Of a stretch of 64,000 nt of DNA, positions 1 through 13,200 are shown one piece after another. The DNA is from Crocodylus rhombifer (lineage: Eukaryota > Chordata > Crocodylia > Crocodylidae): contig JAVSML010024622.1 of assembly GCA_038503035.1 (NCBI GenBank), positions 391,255-455,254 of the forward strand. Reading direction: 5' to 3'. The position numbers and the translations under genes were made by a program. Position 1 is the stretch's first letter, and every line of letters begins with the position of its first letter. A model generated the notes under the pieces. It did not search any database and had not been told where the DNA came from. It was given only the letters and a program-made list of their open reading frames with translations.

Positions 1-34
1 TAGAGGTCTAATGGTACAGAGTAATAATCTAGAG

Positions 35-232
35 CAGGGACTGGCAAAATTTTTGGGCAGTGTCATAAACATCTGGGACTAACTTGTAAGATGACAGTGT
101 GCCAGGGGTGGATGGTGGGGGAGCCTTGAGGGGCCTAATCCTTGCTGTGGCAGCACAGCCCCAGCCCCTTCCCTGAGGTACGTGCACCAAGCACCATGCT
201 CTGGCATACATGCCCGGGGTTGCCTATCCCTG
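35..232. mobile_element. hAT-type non-autonomous element
   Basis: Terminal inverted repeats CAGGGACTGGCAAA at the left and GGTTGCCTATCCCTG at the right. The 8-bp flanks are ATCTAGAG (27-34) and ATCTACAG (233-240), matching at 7 of 8. Length 198 bp, no coding capacity. Lies in INTS7 intron 11. Confidence 0.75.
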
Positions 233-1058
233 ATCTACAGAACTAGTTAACATGGAACTAGTGCCATCTACTGGACCACACACCTGATCAGATATTACAT
301 ATTATGTTTTTTTAGCTAAGTGAAGGCCTTCTAGACTATTTTACTTTACCAGGCAATGCTACATTGAAAGATGCTATGCTTCTTTACATATGCTACCTCC
401 TGCTCTAGAAGCAGTAGAGGTGCTAGTTAGCCTAGGCATAACACCACACAAATATAGCTACACTGCTTCTAGTTCAGGAAATGACTAATTCGGAGCAGTG
501 CTCGTGTTACTGGGCAAGCTGGCTCCAATCTTAATGCCAGCAAACTAGCCATGCCAAGAGATCGGTGGATTTGGTGCTGTACAGCAACAGTATTATTCCC
601 CATTTTTCATACATACAGTTAACAGTTAAACTGACAATCACACTGAGGCCACTGACCTTAGCACTTTGACAGACATAATTAGCTAAACATACTTATGAAA
701 TACCAATTAATTTTTACAGTTCCATTTGTTTTCATATATAAAACACACCATGGAATATATTACACAATTTATTTCTGAAAGGCAGAAGGAAGGGGAAAAA
801 AGGTTTCTCTTTCTGGAGTTATGGCTGCATAGAGCAGGACTCCCACAACTGCCTGAATAGTAAGGCAACAGCTGCTGCACTTTGGGGCAGAAAAAGCAAG
901 GTGTTTCTAATCTCAGGCAGACAACCCAGCTTCCCCACTTAATACACGCACCCTAATTTTTAGGAGATAAAAGATGTATGTAATATGCAAGAAAAGATGG
1001 TAATTTCATGTGGTCCTTGTTCCTTCAAGGACAGGTCCCCAGAACAGTAGTTTCTTAC

Positions 1059-1298
1059 CAGAAGTTCCTGCTTTTTATCTGTGGCAGATCGTCCAATCAC
1101 TTTATATAGATCCATTAGGTCTCCCAGCATTCCATCAGCTAAAACTGGCAACTGCACCGCAATAGCTGCTAAACAATGGCACATGAGAATTCTAGCAACA
1201 TCTTGAGCACTGTGCAGCTGCGTCAACAAGGATTCAACCACTGACTGACTCAGATGGGGGCGACACTTAACCAACTTCACCATGCAAGTTAAAGTAAT
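1059..1298 (-). CDS. INTS7: INTS7 coding exon 11 (last exon in window)
   Basis: 80 codons: ITLTCMVKLVKCRPHLSQSV through IGRSATDKKQELL, matching human IALNCMVKLAKGRPHLSQSV onward. Acceptor ATTGCAG ends at 1299; donor GTAAGA at 1058-1053. Phase 0 on both sides. The following intron runs off the window at position 1; in the window it holds a hAT element at 35-232. Confidence 0.95.
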
Positions 1299-4200
1299 CT
1301 GCAATTCAAACACAACACCATTCCAACATCAGGCATTGGTCACTTTAAAAAAAAAAAAAAATGGAGAAAATGATGACGTTCTGACTAACAACTGCAAAGC
1401 TAATGGAAAGCATGTGGCATTTAGAGAACTGTGAAATATAAACTTTGCCAAACTGCTAAAATTGCCTTGCAGCACAATCAATCTGAAGACATGCACAAGG
1501 ATAATTTTTCATCTCTGATAGTCTTCTCTGTCTTCTCTTAACCTTCTTTGATAGATTAGTCTTTAAGTTAGTGTTATAAAATTATCTGCCTGGTAAGAGC
1601 AGATAAGACTGTAATTAGGCAGGACAATAAGCCTCAAGCCAGACATTAAAGTGTAAAGCACACCAAAAATGTAATCACCCCATAAATTGTAAGATGCTAC
1701 ATATGCAAGCAAATTATGGCACAATGAAAAGGCAAACCAGCTACAGATGTTATATATGAAACATCTTTTGTCCCTGGATGCATCACATATTAATCCACAT
1801 GTGTGGCATGTTAAAAATGACTGGTGCAGCCATACATCAGGCTGCAGTGCTTGATTTCATTGGTGCTGGGTAGGAGGAGCCAGTCAGCTCCCCCAGCTCA
1901 GAAAGTTTAAACCTGTACAGTCTGGAAGCCCTGTATACACAGCACAGTGCACAAGCTGACAGGTTCCAGGGGGAGCTGATGTTCTCTCCTCACATCTGGG
2001 GCATTTAACCCATGCACCAGGCAACCAATGCCCACGTATACAGGTAGGTCTAGAAAGCCTGGCACCTGTAAACCCACAAGTAGGACAGCCCTGCTTCCGC
2101 TGCCCCACACACAGATTTAAACCTGCTGAACTGGAAAAGCCAATCAAGCTTCCTCCACCTGACACATGTAAACCCATATGCCAAGCAGCCCAAGCAGGCA
2201 TAAAGCTGCTGAGCTGGGGAAGACCATCAGCTTTTCCTGCTTTGTACTTCTAAGCTCAAGTCTGTAAACCCACGCTCAGCACCCGTGAACCCTATATGGA
2301 TTTAAACTTGTTGGTATGTCCTGATGCCACCTCTATGTGCTACCACTCACTTGATCGGTATCTGACAAATTTAATCTAGGATCTCACAGCACCATTAAAT
2401 TAATGTCTGCCAACAGCCTAAGGTAATACTGCATAGGAATTATGTAATTGTTACACCATCACTCAAATCTGGTGCCCTGTGAAATTCCACTGAACTAAAG
2501 ATCCCTGTGGCTCTCCTGTCATTTTTTTAAAAACATTTGGGCTATCACTGTCTCTCTACTACAAATGTGTAGATATGTGGGTACTCCCTTCCAAAGGCCA
2601 TTCATTTTACACTTGAGCTGAAAGCAGTCATGCTATGGGAGGGACGATTTCTCTGCCTTTCTGGTTTCAAACATGCTCGAGATTACTGTCACAGGAGCAA
2701 AACACTGAAAAATTTTGCTCTCCTCAGTCACAGTGCTCTTTGTCTTCGCTACAGTAGCTATAATTTATTTTGTGCATAATATAGAACTGAGATTTACAAC
2801 AATACCACTAAGAGACAATAATGTATGTATGTACATACGTGTGTGTGAGCATGTGGTTGGTTTTTTTGTTTTGTTTTTTACCTTTAACGTTGCTTGTGCT
2901 CCTGGACTCCCATCTTGGCTACAGAGAACAAGAAGAGACTCGAGACCAAAAACTGCATCTTGCTCCAAAGCCAGAAGATCTAAGAGAAAGGAATGAAGTT
3001 CAAAACTAAACGTGTTTCTAAACATGACAGTAAATCCTATTATTCCTTTTCCAAGATAGTTCTTCAGTAAAGGCTGCCAACCATAAGGTTAGGATGTGCA
3101 CAAACTTGGGCCACAGTAAGGCTACTGGAGGTGATGTCACTCATTTATAGCAGCAGATCTCCAGAGTGAAGAGCAATGTACTGACCTAACAGCAGCATTT
3201 CCTAAACTGTGGGGTGCCTCCCATGAGAGGGAGGGGTTTGTGCTGTGAACCGTACAGCATCCCCAACACATGCTTCTGCCAGCAACACTACTTTCCTCTT
3301 CTGCCCCCACACTGCAGCCATCGCTGCCAAGTGCCAAAACTTTTGATTGTTGTTGGCAGGAGGGGCTCTAGTAGGGGGTCACAATAGTGCCTAATTTTAT
3401 TATGATGGGGTGCAAATCCACCAGGGTTGAGAAGCATAGCCCTACAGTAATGCCAGAGGGCAAGACCAGGGTCCACTTAAGCAGAAGTCTTTTGGGAAGG
3501 GGAGGTGGGGATGGTAGGGTTTAAAAACAGTGGTTCTCAACACTTCCAGACTCAAGGCACCCCTTGTTGGATTCAAGGCATCCCTTACAAATGCCAACTC
3601 TAGTTTTCACTCATTCTTCGACTACAAAAAAATATATATACACACAAAAAAAAAAAAAAAAAACCAGAGCATTTTTCTCTTCCAAAGAGCTCAGAAAGAT
3701 AACAACACATTAGAATGTTTTTAATACTATGGATTCCTATTTGCTATCCCTGGATTTATCACATGACTCATGTTTACACACCCAACTGTACTAAAATTGT
3801 AAAGCACTGTGTGGCATCCTTGAAATCAAGGCACCCTGGTTGAGAATCACTGGTTTAAAAGAAGGAAAAAGGTAACACCATTTCAGAAAAGTGTCATTTT
3901 TTTAATCCCAGGTTACGATTATTCTCTACAGCTCTGAAATCCTGTATTCTCCTGAGGCAATTGTTCTCAAACTCCTTAGATTCAGGGCATCCCTCCATAA
4001 CCTTTTTTTATACACATGTTTACTGGCAGCACTCCAGATAAAAAAAACACTGCATCAGCTTACCTCAGTGCTTCTCAACTGGGATATTGCTACAGCCACT
4101 GTCACCACCAGCTGGAACAGTCAGAGTGTCTCCTGCACAGCCATATCAGAAAGTGACTACAGCACAAGCACCTGCTCCCTGCCTGCATTTACGGTTATTG

Positions 4201-7200
4201 GATAAACAGGCAGGAGCACCCACTATTGCCACAACCCAGAAAAAGAAGCATACAGAACAGTTCCACCTTCCCTACACACCTGTTTCTAGGAGATACCATG
4301 CAGAGTTGGATCAGGAAGGGCTGCAGCAAGAACCCTTCTTGATCTAGATGTGCACAAGGCATATGGGGCAGTTCTACCTTGCCACCACAGCAGTGGTGCT
4401 TACACCACAGTATCACAAATGAGAACCAGTGTTTTAGGAGCTGAACAACTACAAGCAGCCTTGCTGTAGAGGAGCAAATCCCCTGGGAAGTCAGAGCTGG
4501 AACAAAGAACTGGCCAATCTGAAACAAGAGGAAGTGCATAAACCCAATTACTCACATTTCTCACACTTCTTATGTACCTTTTTCCTGGCAAGAGGCAGAT
4601 ATATTAGTCAGAATTCTTACTCCATGAGCTGCAATACCACAGTTGTTATGATAACAGCACTCCTGAGCCAACTTTACTAAATCAGAAGTTCTTCCAGTTG
4701 TAGAAGTTCCTAATTAAATAGAAGACAAAAATTATGACAGTACATATTGCATAATTACTTCACAAGATCACTTCCATATTTTTAAGTGAAGTTCTACAGA
4801 TAGCCTTTAAACCTGAAGGTTGACTGCTAATGTTTTATGATCTAGATGCACAGCATGTGCAAAGTCATAAAACAACTAACTATTTGGGTTTATTACTGCA
4901 TGAGAAAAAAAAAACAAAACTATTTTCAGTCAGTGATTAAGAGTTTATTCTTCCTCTATCTCTATAGCCTTTTTGGTAGGACTCATGGTAACCCAGACAA
5001 TTTAGCTTTAGAAAGAAGGAATAAAAACATTGGCAACATTTTTAAACAGTTTTTTTTAATATTTAAAGCGGTTAGTACAATATTAAATACTTCTAGTACA
5101 TGGTTAGACATTAGGACTGCCTACAGAAAAAAAAAAATTAAAAAACAGCACTTTACTTTCAGCTCAGCACACCCCCACACCAAATGCAGCACATCACCAG
5201 AAGAGGAACTGCGTCAGTCTGACCTGGCTTGCCCAGCATCTGTATAGCTCATGCACTTCTGTGGGCTTTTTGGCACTTTTATCTAATAGCTCATTCAACT
5301 AATCAGCTATTAGATAAAAACGCCAAAAAGTCCCGCTGAAGCACGCGAGCTATACAGACACTGGGGATTTGGGTCAAACTGATGCGATTCCTCTTCTGGT
5401 AAAACGCTGTTTGCTCCCCCACCCCCTCAACATCACATATATCAGCGCCCTAGGTTTTTAAGGACATGCATGCATATCATTTCCACACAACTGTTCACTG
5501 GCTTAAATCTCTCTTGGGCAATGCAACAATCCCAACCTCATGCCAATAAAGTCTTTACAACATAATTCCATACATCCATTCCCTCTTTCAGCTTCGTTTA
5601 AATATATGCAATTTTAATCCCATGACTTCAACATAACGGGGATGGGAACCCCATGACAGGAGTGCAACAAATGGCAGGGATAGCCTCTATGTGACAAGTG
5701 GTAAATCAGGGAGAGGACAGGCAGCACAACAAACAGATAAGGCAGGAAGCAGAAAGCAGAGCAGGGGAAGGAGATAAGCATGGCATTTCAGGGAGCTAAC
5801 CTGCAGCACAGCTACCAAAAAGGTTGGTACCCACTGCCTTAAAATGTTATTTAATCTTCTCAATCCAAACAGGCCAGGCAAATATTAAGATCCCCATTTT
5901 AGGAAAAAAACCTGGAGGCACATGGATTAATGTGCCCAGGTCATGGAACAAAGCCAGGAAAAGAATGTCAGAGACACTTTTTCTATTCACTGGACTACAT
6001 TTCCATCCCAATTTCATAGCATATTTTTAATTTATAAAAATGAATGCAATCTGCTTTCAACTAGCTGCAGCAGCCCTTACCTGAGCTTAGGACCATTCCC
6101 ACAGCTGCTGCCTGCACTCCAGACCCCCAACCACCTCTGCATCCTTCCATGTTCCCCTTGCAGCCCCTTCCCCACTTCTCCCCCGACCCATGCATCCTCT
6201 GCCCTCCTGCCTGGCCCTCTCCCTCCCCACTTACCTCTGCTCCACACCAGCAGGCTTTGTGCATGCTATGGCATTGATCACTCAGCATAACCCTAGTCCA
6301 GCCCCGCAGTAGCAGTGCCAAACTCACATGACTCCTATCGGGGCTGGGGCTGTGCCCAGTGTTCCAGGCTAGAACAAGGAGTCTGCTGTGGCTGAGAGGA
6401 GGGGCAGATAGCAGACGGCAAGTTCCTTAACCTACCTACACCATCTACCCCTCTGCAGCACTTGGGGGATGAGGATGAACAACTTCTCTTTAATTAGGTT
6501 CTATATGCAGACAATTAGAGCAAATGTACGTTTTCCACTTACAGAATCTAATTATTGCAGGGATGTCTTACATTCAAGTAAATACTGTACTTTAGAATCA
6601 TTTAAGAATGTGTCATAATAGTTTTAAAAGGAACTGAATAGCAATACTCAGACAAATCCATGCTAAAAGTTAGCTAGTGTATCCTATATACTCTTCTTAC
6701 CTGAGGCATTGCTGAAGTACTGCTTGATGGCAATGGTCCCTGACAGCGTGGAAAGAACAGATAACATGCCCAGTTTCAAACTGTCATACGGAGTTTGAAG
6801 AGCACATTCACAGAGTGTCTAAAAAAATAAAGGAAAAAAACCCTCAAACTAGTTATAAACATTTACCTTCATGTTTATATTGTGTTAAATTTTATTTCTG
6901 TGGTAAAATGATCTCTAAGTCACTAATGACCCAATTCAGACCTCAAATTATTTCCTCACTGGTCACTGTCTTGAAGCAACAGTTTTAACAGACCAGTTAA
7001 GAATTTTTGTTCTCTGAGTGACACTGCATTTCACAAACTATCATACAAATCCACAATATGCATTACATTTATTACTTTTTCACTTGAGGTTTTTCATCGC
7101 TAACAAAATTCTGCATAATTTGCAGACAAAGTTATCCACTAATGTAAGCATTTGGCTTACAATCTCTCTGTTTCAAAAACAAAGTTCTCCAAATAGAAGT

Positions 7201-10200
7201 ATTTCAACATGTAACCTCCAGCACAACACTTTGAAGATTTTTTCCTTAAGCAAACAAGAAAATGAATGGGGGGGGGCGGGGAAGGAAAAAGAGTTCAGGC
7301 TTTTGATAACCAAAAAAATTCACAACATTTATTTTTATTTGTGTTATTGCAATTTTGTCTGGGACCTCACTAGTGAGAGTCAACAATCCTAGGAGAGGCC
7401 TGCACTCCTCCATTGAAGAGAACGTATTTTATAAACATCATGACTACCAATGTTTAAAGAAGTTCATGGCAAACAGATCTTGCTATATTAGAGACCTCTA
7501 GAACTATATGTCCTCATAAACCTCTGTGGGCTCACCCATGCCTGGAGGGCCGAGATACTTTGAGAAATTCTATAAAGTTAATATTGCAATCAGCTTCCAC
7601 CTACTTTGGCCACACAGCCACTGCTATGCCAGATTTCAGAGCACCACAGGTACTGATTGTTTGAAAAACTTGTTCTCTATTGTGACAAAAGCAACAAAAT
7701 AACTTATACTTAATTATTCTGGGTTCTTGGTGTGGAGTTTTTTTATTTGTTTTTGGATGCTGGTGTTCCAAATTTCTCTCTCCAAGGACAACTTTACAAC
7801 ACTAAAATTAAACAGCCATTTCATAAAGTAATTTAACACTTGTGTTTAGTAAGCTCTATCCTAATTGCAGGCTTTCAGTGAATGAGTTCTCAAGAATGCT
7901 AAAAATCATCAATGCAGACACCAAATGACAAATCTATAGGGAAATGTATAAACTTGAACCACAGAAGAATCTCTCCCCACCCCGAGAAGAGCTAAAGAAA
8001 TAATTATTATTGCATTAATGACCTTATAAGCTAACTGATTAGTATTACTCACATTATAAGATATAAGATTCAATTTTGTCTAGCAGAACACTCCCTCACA
8101 TTTTTCATTCACCAGCAACTTTTTTTTTTTTTTTTTTTATTGCATTTGGGGAACATTCTCTCTCATAATGCCAAAAGGTATAAGTTAGTTATGGACTTCA
8201 ATAGCACCAGTGTGCAAGATAGGTTAGCAATCCTGGTAACAAGAACACAAGCTGCAAGAGTTTTCAAACTCAGAAACAATTATAACTGAAGAATCCCAGC
8301 AAAGAAAAAAAAAAACCCAAGAGGAATTAGCCGAATTTAAAATGTTTACTTCAAATCTTAAAACACAGTCTGGAACTGGTTATTTCTTGCCCGTATTGTC
8401 ATTTGTACAATGCATATTTAAAGAAACAACAAGCTTTGCTATGAACACTTTGGGGCAAACCCAACCGTCAGTGAAGTGTGTAAGAATTTTTCTATGGATT
8501 TCACATAAGTACCAATTCAGGCTCTCCTACTATATTAACCTAAGAGTCATACTGTGCAAGTGTTTTACATTGTACTCAGCCACTGCATTACGTTGGATTT
8601 CATAAACGCCCAGTGTAACATTCTGACCAGCCAGGAATTTCCCAGTTCATTAAAAATAAGAAGTTCCTAGGCTAGAGACAAAAGTTAAATATAAACCAGT
8701 TTAAGCTGTCAGAAACTACTTTAAACCTGTAAAGGAGCAGAAGTTCAGTGCTTAGGAACTGCTTTCAAAATGACCAAAACTGGTTTAAGATAAACCTGGT
8801 TGACTGTAGTATCAAACTTAACTGGGCTGCCAGGGAGCACCGGGCCAGGAGATAGCCCTCTCCTGTCCAGGGTTGGGACACTGCTTCCAGCCCCCAAAGG
8901 TCTGCCTGCTGCCAAGGCACAGACAATGTTCCCTTGCCCTGCAAAATGGAGCTCCCAACCCTGGCTCCCTCAGGGGCTTGGAAAGAGCTGCAGGGAGGAA
9001 CACATCCCAGACCACTGCCCCAATCCACTGGTAGAGCAGGTGTTGCCCAGCCTGTTCCCCACCCATTTCCATGATCACAAAGCTGAGTGAGGAACAAGGT
9101 CCCCAGCCCCTGCCAGCAGGGAGCTTCCAGTGCTGGCCCCAGTTGCAGAACTTGGGTGGGAGATTAGGATCTCCCAGCACCATCATGACGCTCAAGCTGG
9201 GAGATAAGGAACTCCCAGTCCTTGCTCCCCAATGTTGGAGGGGTGGAGGGCATGGAAGGGCTTGGAGCTCCCCACTGCCAAAGCAGGGAGACATAGTCCC
9301 CACCCAGGCTCTAGTGGTGGGGCCTCTGGAAATGCTGGTTCTTAGCTTTTGCCTTTTTTTCTGACCATGGAAAAATAAAGAAATTCTGCTGCTGCAAAGA
9401 GCTTAGAAAGACCACAGCAGGTCAGAATGTTTTTGAATCTATGGATTCCTATTTGGGTTTATCTTGAGAATTGTGTAGATATTTGCATACTGAACAATAT
9501 TAACATTGTACAGCACCATTAAAAGGATCTCGCAACATCCTGGTTAAGAATTACTGCTCTATATCAGTTTCTACCAAGGACAGTTACAACAGGGAAAGGG
9601 AAACAATTACAACAATTTTCTTGAACTGTACAATTACAACAATTTTCTTGGACTGAACTGTACCAAGTTTTGACTTTATCCCTAGATTATGCTATATCCC
9701 TACAAGTCAAGTTTAATACAAACACCATTCAAGACTACAGCAAAGTCATATGGCCAGTGCAGATGAGGCCTCACTTCAGAGCCCGCAAACTGGGATTTGA
9801 GGATAACACGTTAAGGTTAGACTGAGTAAAAAGTATTAGGCTGGACCCGATATTCCAAGGTCCCTTTCAGCCCTAGTGTCTATGAAATTATTTGCTTGAT
9901 TACATGCTCTGGCAAGGCTCACAGCAAACTTCTCTAACCAACCCTGCAAGGGAACATTTACAAATTGGTCTTGCAGTAATAAATATCTAGTTCAGCTGCA
10001 TACTCTACTGCCTCAGATAATGAATTTACTTTTCTTCTCAGACTGAACAGTCATTTCCCATTATAAACATGCCTATTTCCTGCCAAGTTCCTTCACTGTA
10101 ACCATTTGCAAATACAGACTAGCAGCTGTGCTACAGAATAGCTTTGTTTAGAAAGGAATTTAGGAAAAGGGCACACGCAAAACCACATCTCAGAACTTAC

Positions 10201-13200
10201 TTAAAAATAGCCTACAGAAATTTTATAATTAAAAATGTTAAAGACGTGCAAACCTGCATGTTCTCCCTGCTCCATGTATGTGGAGTTTTGTTTGCCAAAA
10301 ACTTTAGATCCTGAATAGCAAGTCTCTTCACAGCCTTCCTGGGGTCATTCTTTAAATACTGCAACAAAAGCTGAATCTGTAACAAGAAAGTCATTGAAGT
10401 ATTTTTTTTTTTTTTTTTTTTTGGTAAAACCCTACAAGCTTCTCATAAAAACAAATAAAAGCAGTGGTCATATGAGGTTTCCTTTTTAATAGGAGCTCAC
10501 CAAAGAACTATATATGCATCTTCATCAAAAACTTTCAAAAAACTGTTCAAAGCCTAGATGGCACCCCCAACTACAAGATTTTCATCATCTGGGAGAACAC
10601 TCCAAATATTGCCATTAAAACAAAGAATATAATGTATTTTTGGTTGTTCTTTTAGGATTCCAGTTACCCAGCCTGTCAAATGGAACTTGTGCAGTGCACA
10701 GAAGTTACCCAAACCAGGTATGTAACCTCAGACAAATTTATTCCATTAGCCTAAGAGCTGACACTGGTAAACACCGTGATCTTGCATCCCAGATAGGCTC
10801 AGGACAGATCAAGAGATTTTCATGACTATTACTACACAAGGCTGAATGAACTAAATCTCATATTTAACTTAGGTATGGATTTAGCATGACCCACCATGTC
10901 TGAGCCTGTAAAGTACATTACACAGACATAAAAGATCATATTCCCTACCAAACTAAGGAGCACTACTGTACCATGGCTTGACTTGATATTTTTAAACTGA
11001 CAAGAAATTCAAGTTCTATTAAGATGCTTTATAAATATGTGAATATTTAAATTTACAGTATGCAGCTGAACTTGTGGGGATGTCCCTGCCGCTGAAAGAA
11101 AGGGATAACATAAGGGGTCAAGAGTGCCTTCAGAGGCTTGGATGTAAGAAGCAGAGTAAGGTTTGCAAGAGAAGCAAGGATGCTCCACTCTACAGGCTCA
11201 TATCCAAGAGGAGCAAGTTATGTATGAAGTGTCGTCTTCCCAGATTGGGAGGGGAAGTATTAAGGGAAGTCCAGAGATCAAAGTGGATGAGAACAGTGGC
11301 AGTTCTACATAGCATGGGCACTATGATGTAACCATCTGTCCATCAGAAAACTGAATTTTTCAGATTCGATTTGGGGTTTTTGTTTATTTACTTTCAAGAC
11401 ATTCAAAAAGTACCTGTTTGGGAATGTCAACCAAGGAGGAAGCAGCAAGTAAGGTAAAGGTGTGTAGTGTAACAATGACCATCTTGGTAGAAGGATAGGA
11501 TGTCACCAGCTGTTGTAGAAGCTGGCGGGAGCTGGAAGCTAGGCTAGCATCATGGTGCATGTGCTGTAGTATGGGGATCAACTTCAACTTCAAATCCACT
11601 GGAGTTGCCAAACCTATCGCATATAAAGATGATATAGTTAGCTGACAGTAATCACCTTTACTTGATATCGTGAACTTTTCAAAAACAAGATAAGCCCTAG
11701 CAATGCTTAGAACATAAATATGCCCAAAGTCTAATTCACCATGAAGTACTTTGGAAAGTGCTTCGAATATTTACATTTGGAATGACATCAAAACAGCAGT
11801 TACGAGGCAACCCAAGACCACTTGATGGTTCACTTCCTCTCAAACAAATCAGGCATTTCAGTGGAGTATAGGGATGAGCAAGCAAAGAATTCTTACATTT
11901 AAACATGAGAAGGAGCAATATTAAGAAACATTAAAGCTATTCCTGTTTACTTAAGCATTTGATTCATAGACATACCTTGAATCATTTCACTAATTTTGTT
12001 ACATATTCCTCCAGCAAAATCCCTGTGAAGAAACAGAAAAGGTTAGGTTTAGTTTGTGTAAGACAAAACCTAACAGGTTTGCCAACTGTTGCAGTTACAA
12101 TTTAATGGTCAAAGAAACCAGGAAAGTGAGACTAAAAAAAACCTCCAACAACTAAAAAGTATAAACTTCAAGATTTAAGGTTATACAGAAATCCAGAAAA
12201 AGAAGAAACCCAAAACATATTATAACTTAGCAAAACCCCCCCAATAATACTAGAGTTAGTCACCTTTCACCTAGCTAGTTTGAGTGCGTCTGGAAGTACA
12301 ATGTGTACAGGTATACAAATATAAGAGTCAGACCCACGGTCAGCATCCTACAGAGCCTCATGGCCCAGTCTAGTCTGTGAAGAGGCTGGATCTGGCCCCA
12401 AAAGGTCCAGACGATGAGGCAGCATAAAGCTGCACCAAGCAGCCAGTTCCCACTGCAGCATCCTCCTCAGAAGCCCTCCCTGCTGCTGCTCTGTGCCTGT
12501 TGCTAAGAGGCTGGGTATCTGCAGTGAGGATAAGCATAGGCAGCTTGAGCTCTTGGGGAGATTAGGGCAGGGGTGGAGGAGAAGAGAATGAGACGGGGGA
12601 TGGGACCATCACTTACAGCAAAATGAGGCTGACACCTGCCTGAGCCAGCTTGATACCAGTACAATGAGGTATATGGATCTTGCAATACAGAAAGGTCTCA
12701 AGAGCAAAATGAGCACCAAGTAATTTTCTCAAAAAATTACAATAAATGTATATAGACCAGAGAAACAGAAGAGTCTCAGTGCCGATTCAGGCATATGCCT
12801 CCCACTGTTTTTGGCATATGCCTTTTTGCCATTCCTTGTGAGAGACTGCTATTAAAAAGGCAACCAACATAAAATCACAATGAAACACTCCTACTGTTAA
12901 ATAAATACGTTACTTATGCTACAATTTATATTGTATTATTGAAGAGCTATTCACAGAGATTGTAACTTTGAGAGCAGGACTATCCCTGGAGGGAGTCTAA
13001 ATCACCTCATTCCCGAAGTAAGTCTAGTCCCATTTTGGTGCATAAATAAGCTATTTTACAGGTAAGTTAAGAACGCTGAAGGTGAGTATTCATGTTTGAG
13101 TTCTGATCGATAACCTAAACAATTTATAGATAAAGGTGTGTAATCTTAACCAAACAACCTCCTGAAATCAAAGAAAGTAAATCAGGTATTTAAAAGAAAT

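Noticed and set aside
4087..4539. Opposed open frames of 86 and 114 codons
   Set aside because: They overlap a candidate hAT element in INTS7 intron 9 and show no protein similarity I recognise.
8818..9303. 161-codon minus-strand open frame
   Set aside because: It falls in a GC-rich repeat block with open frames on both strands. Composition is repetitive and no family is recognisable.
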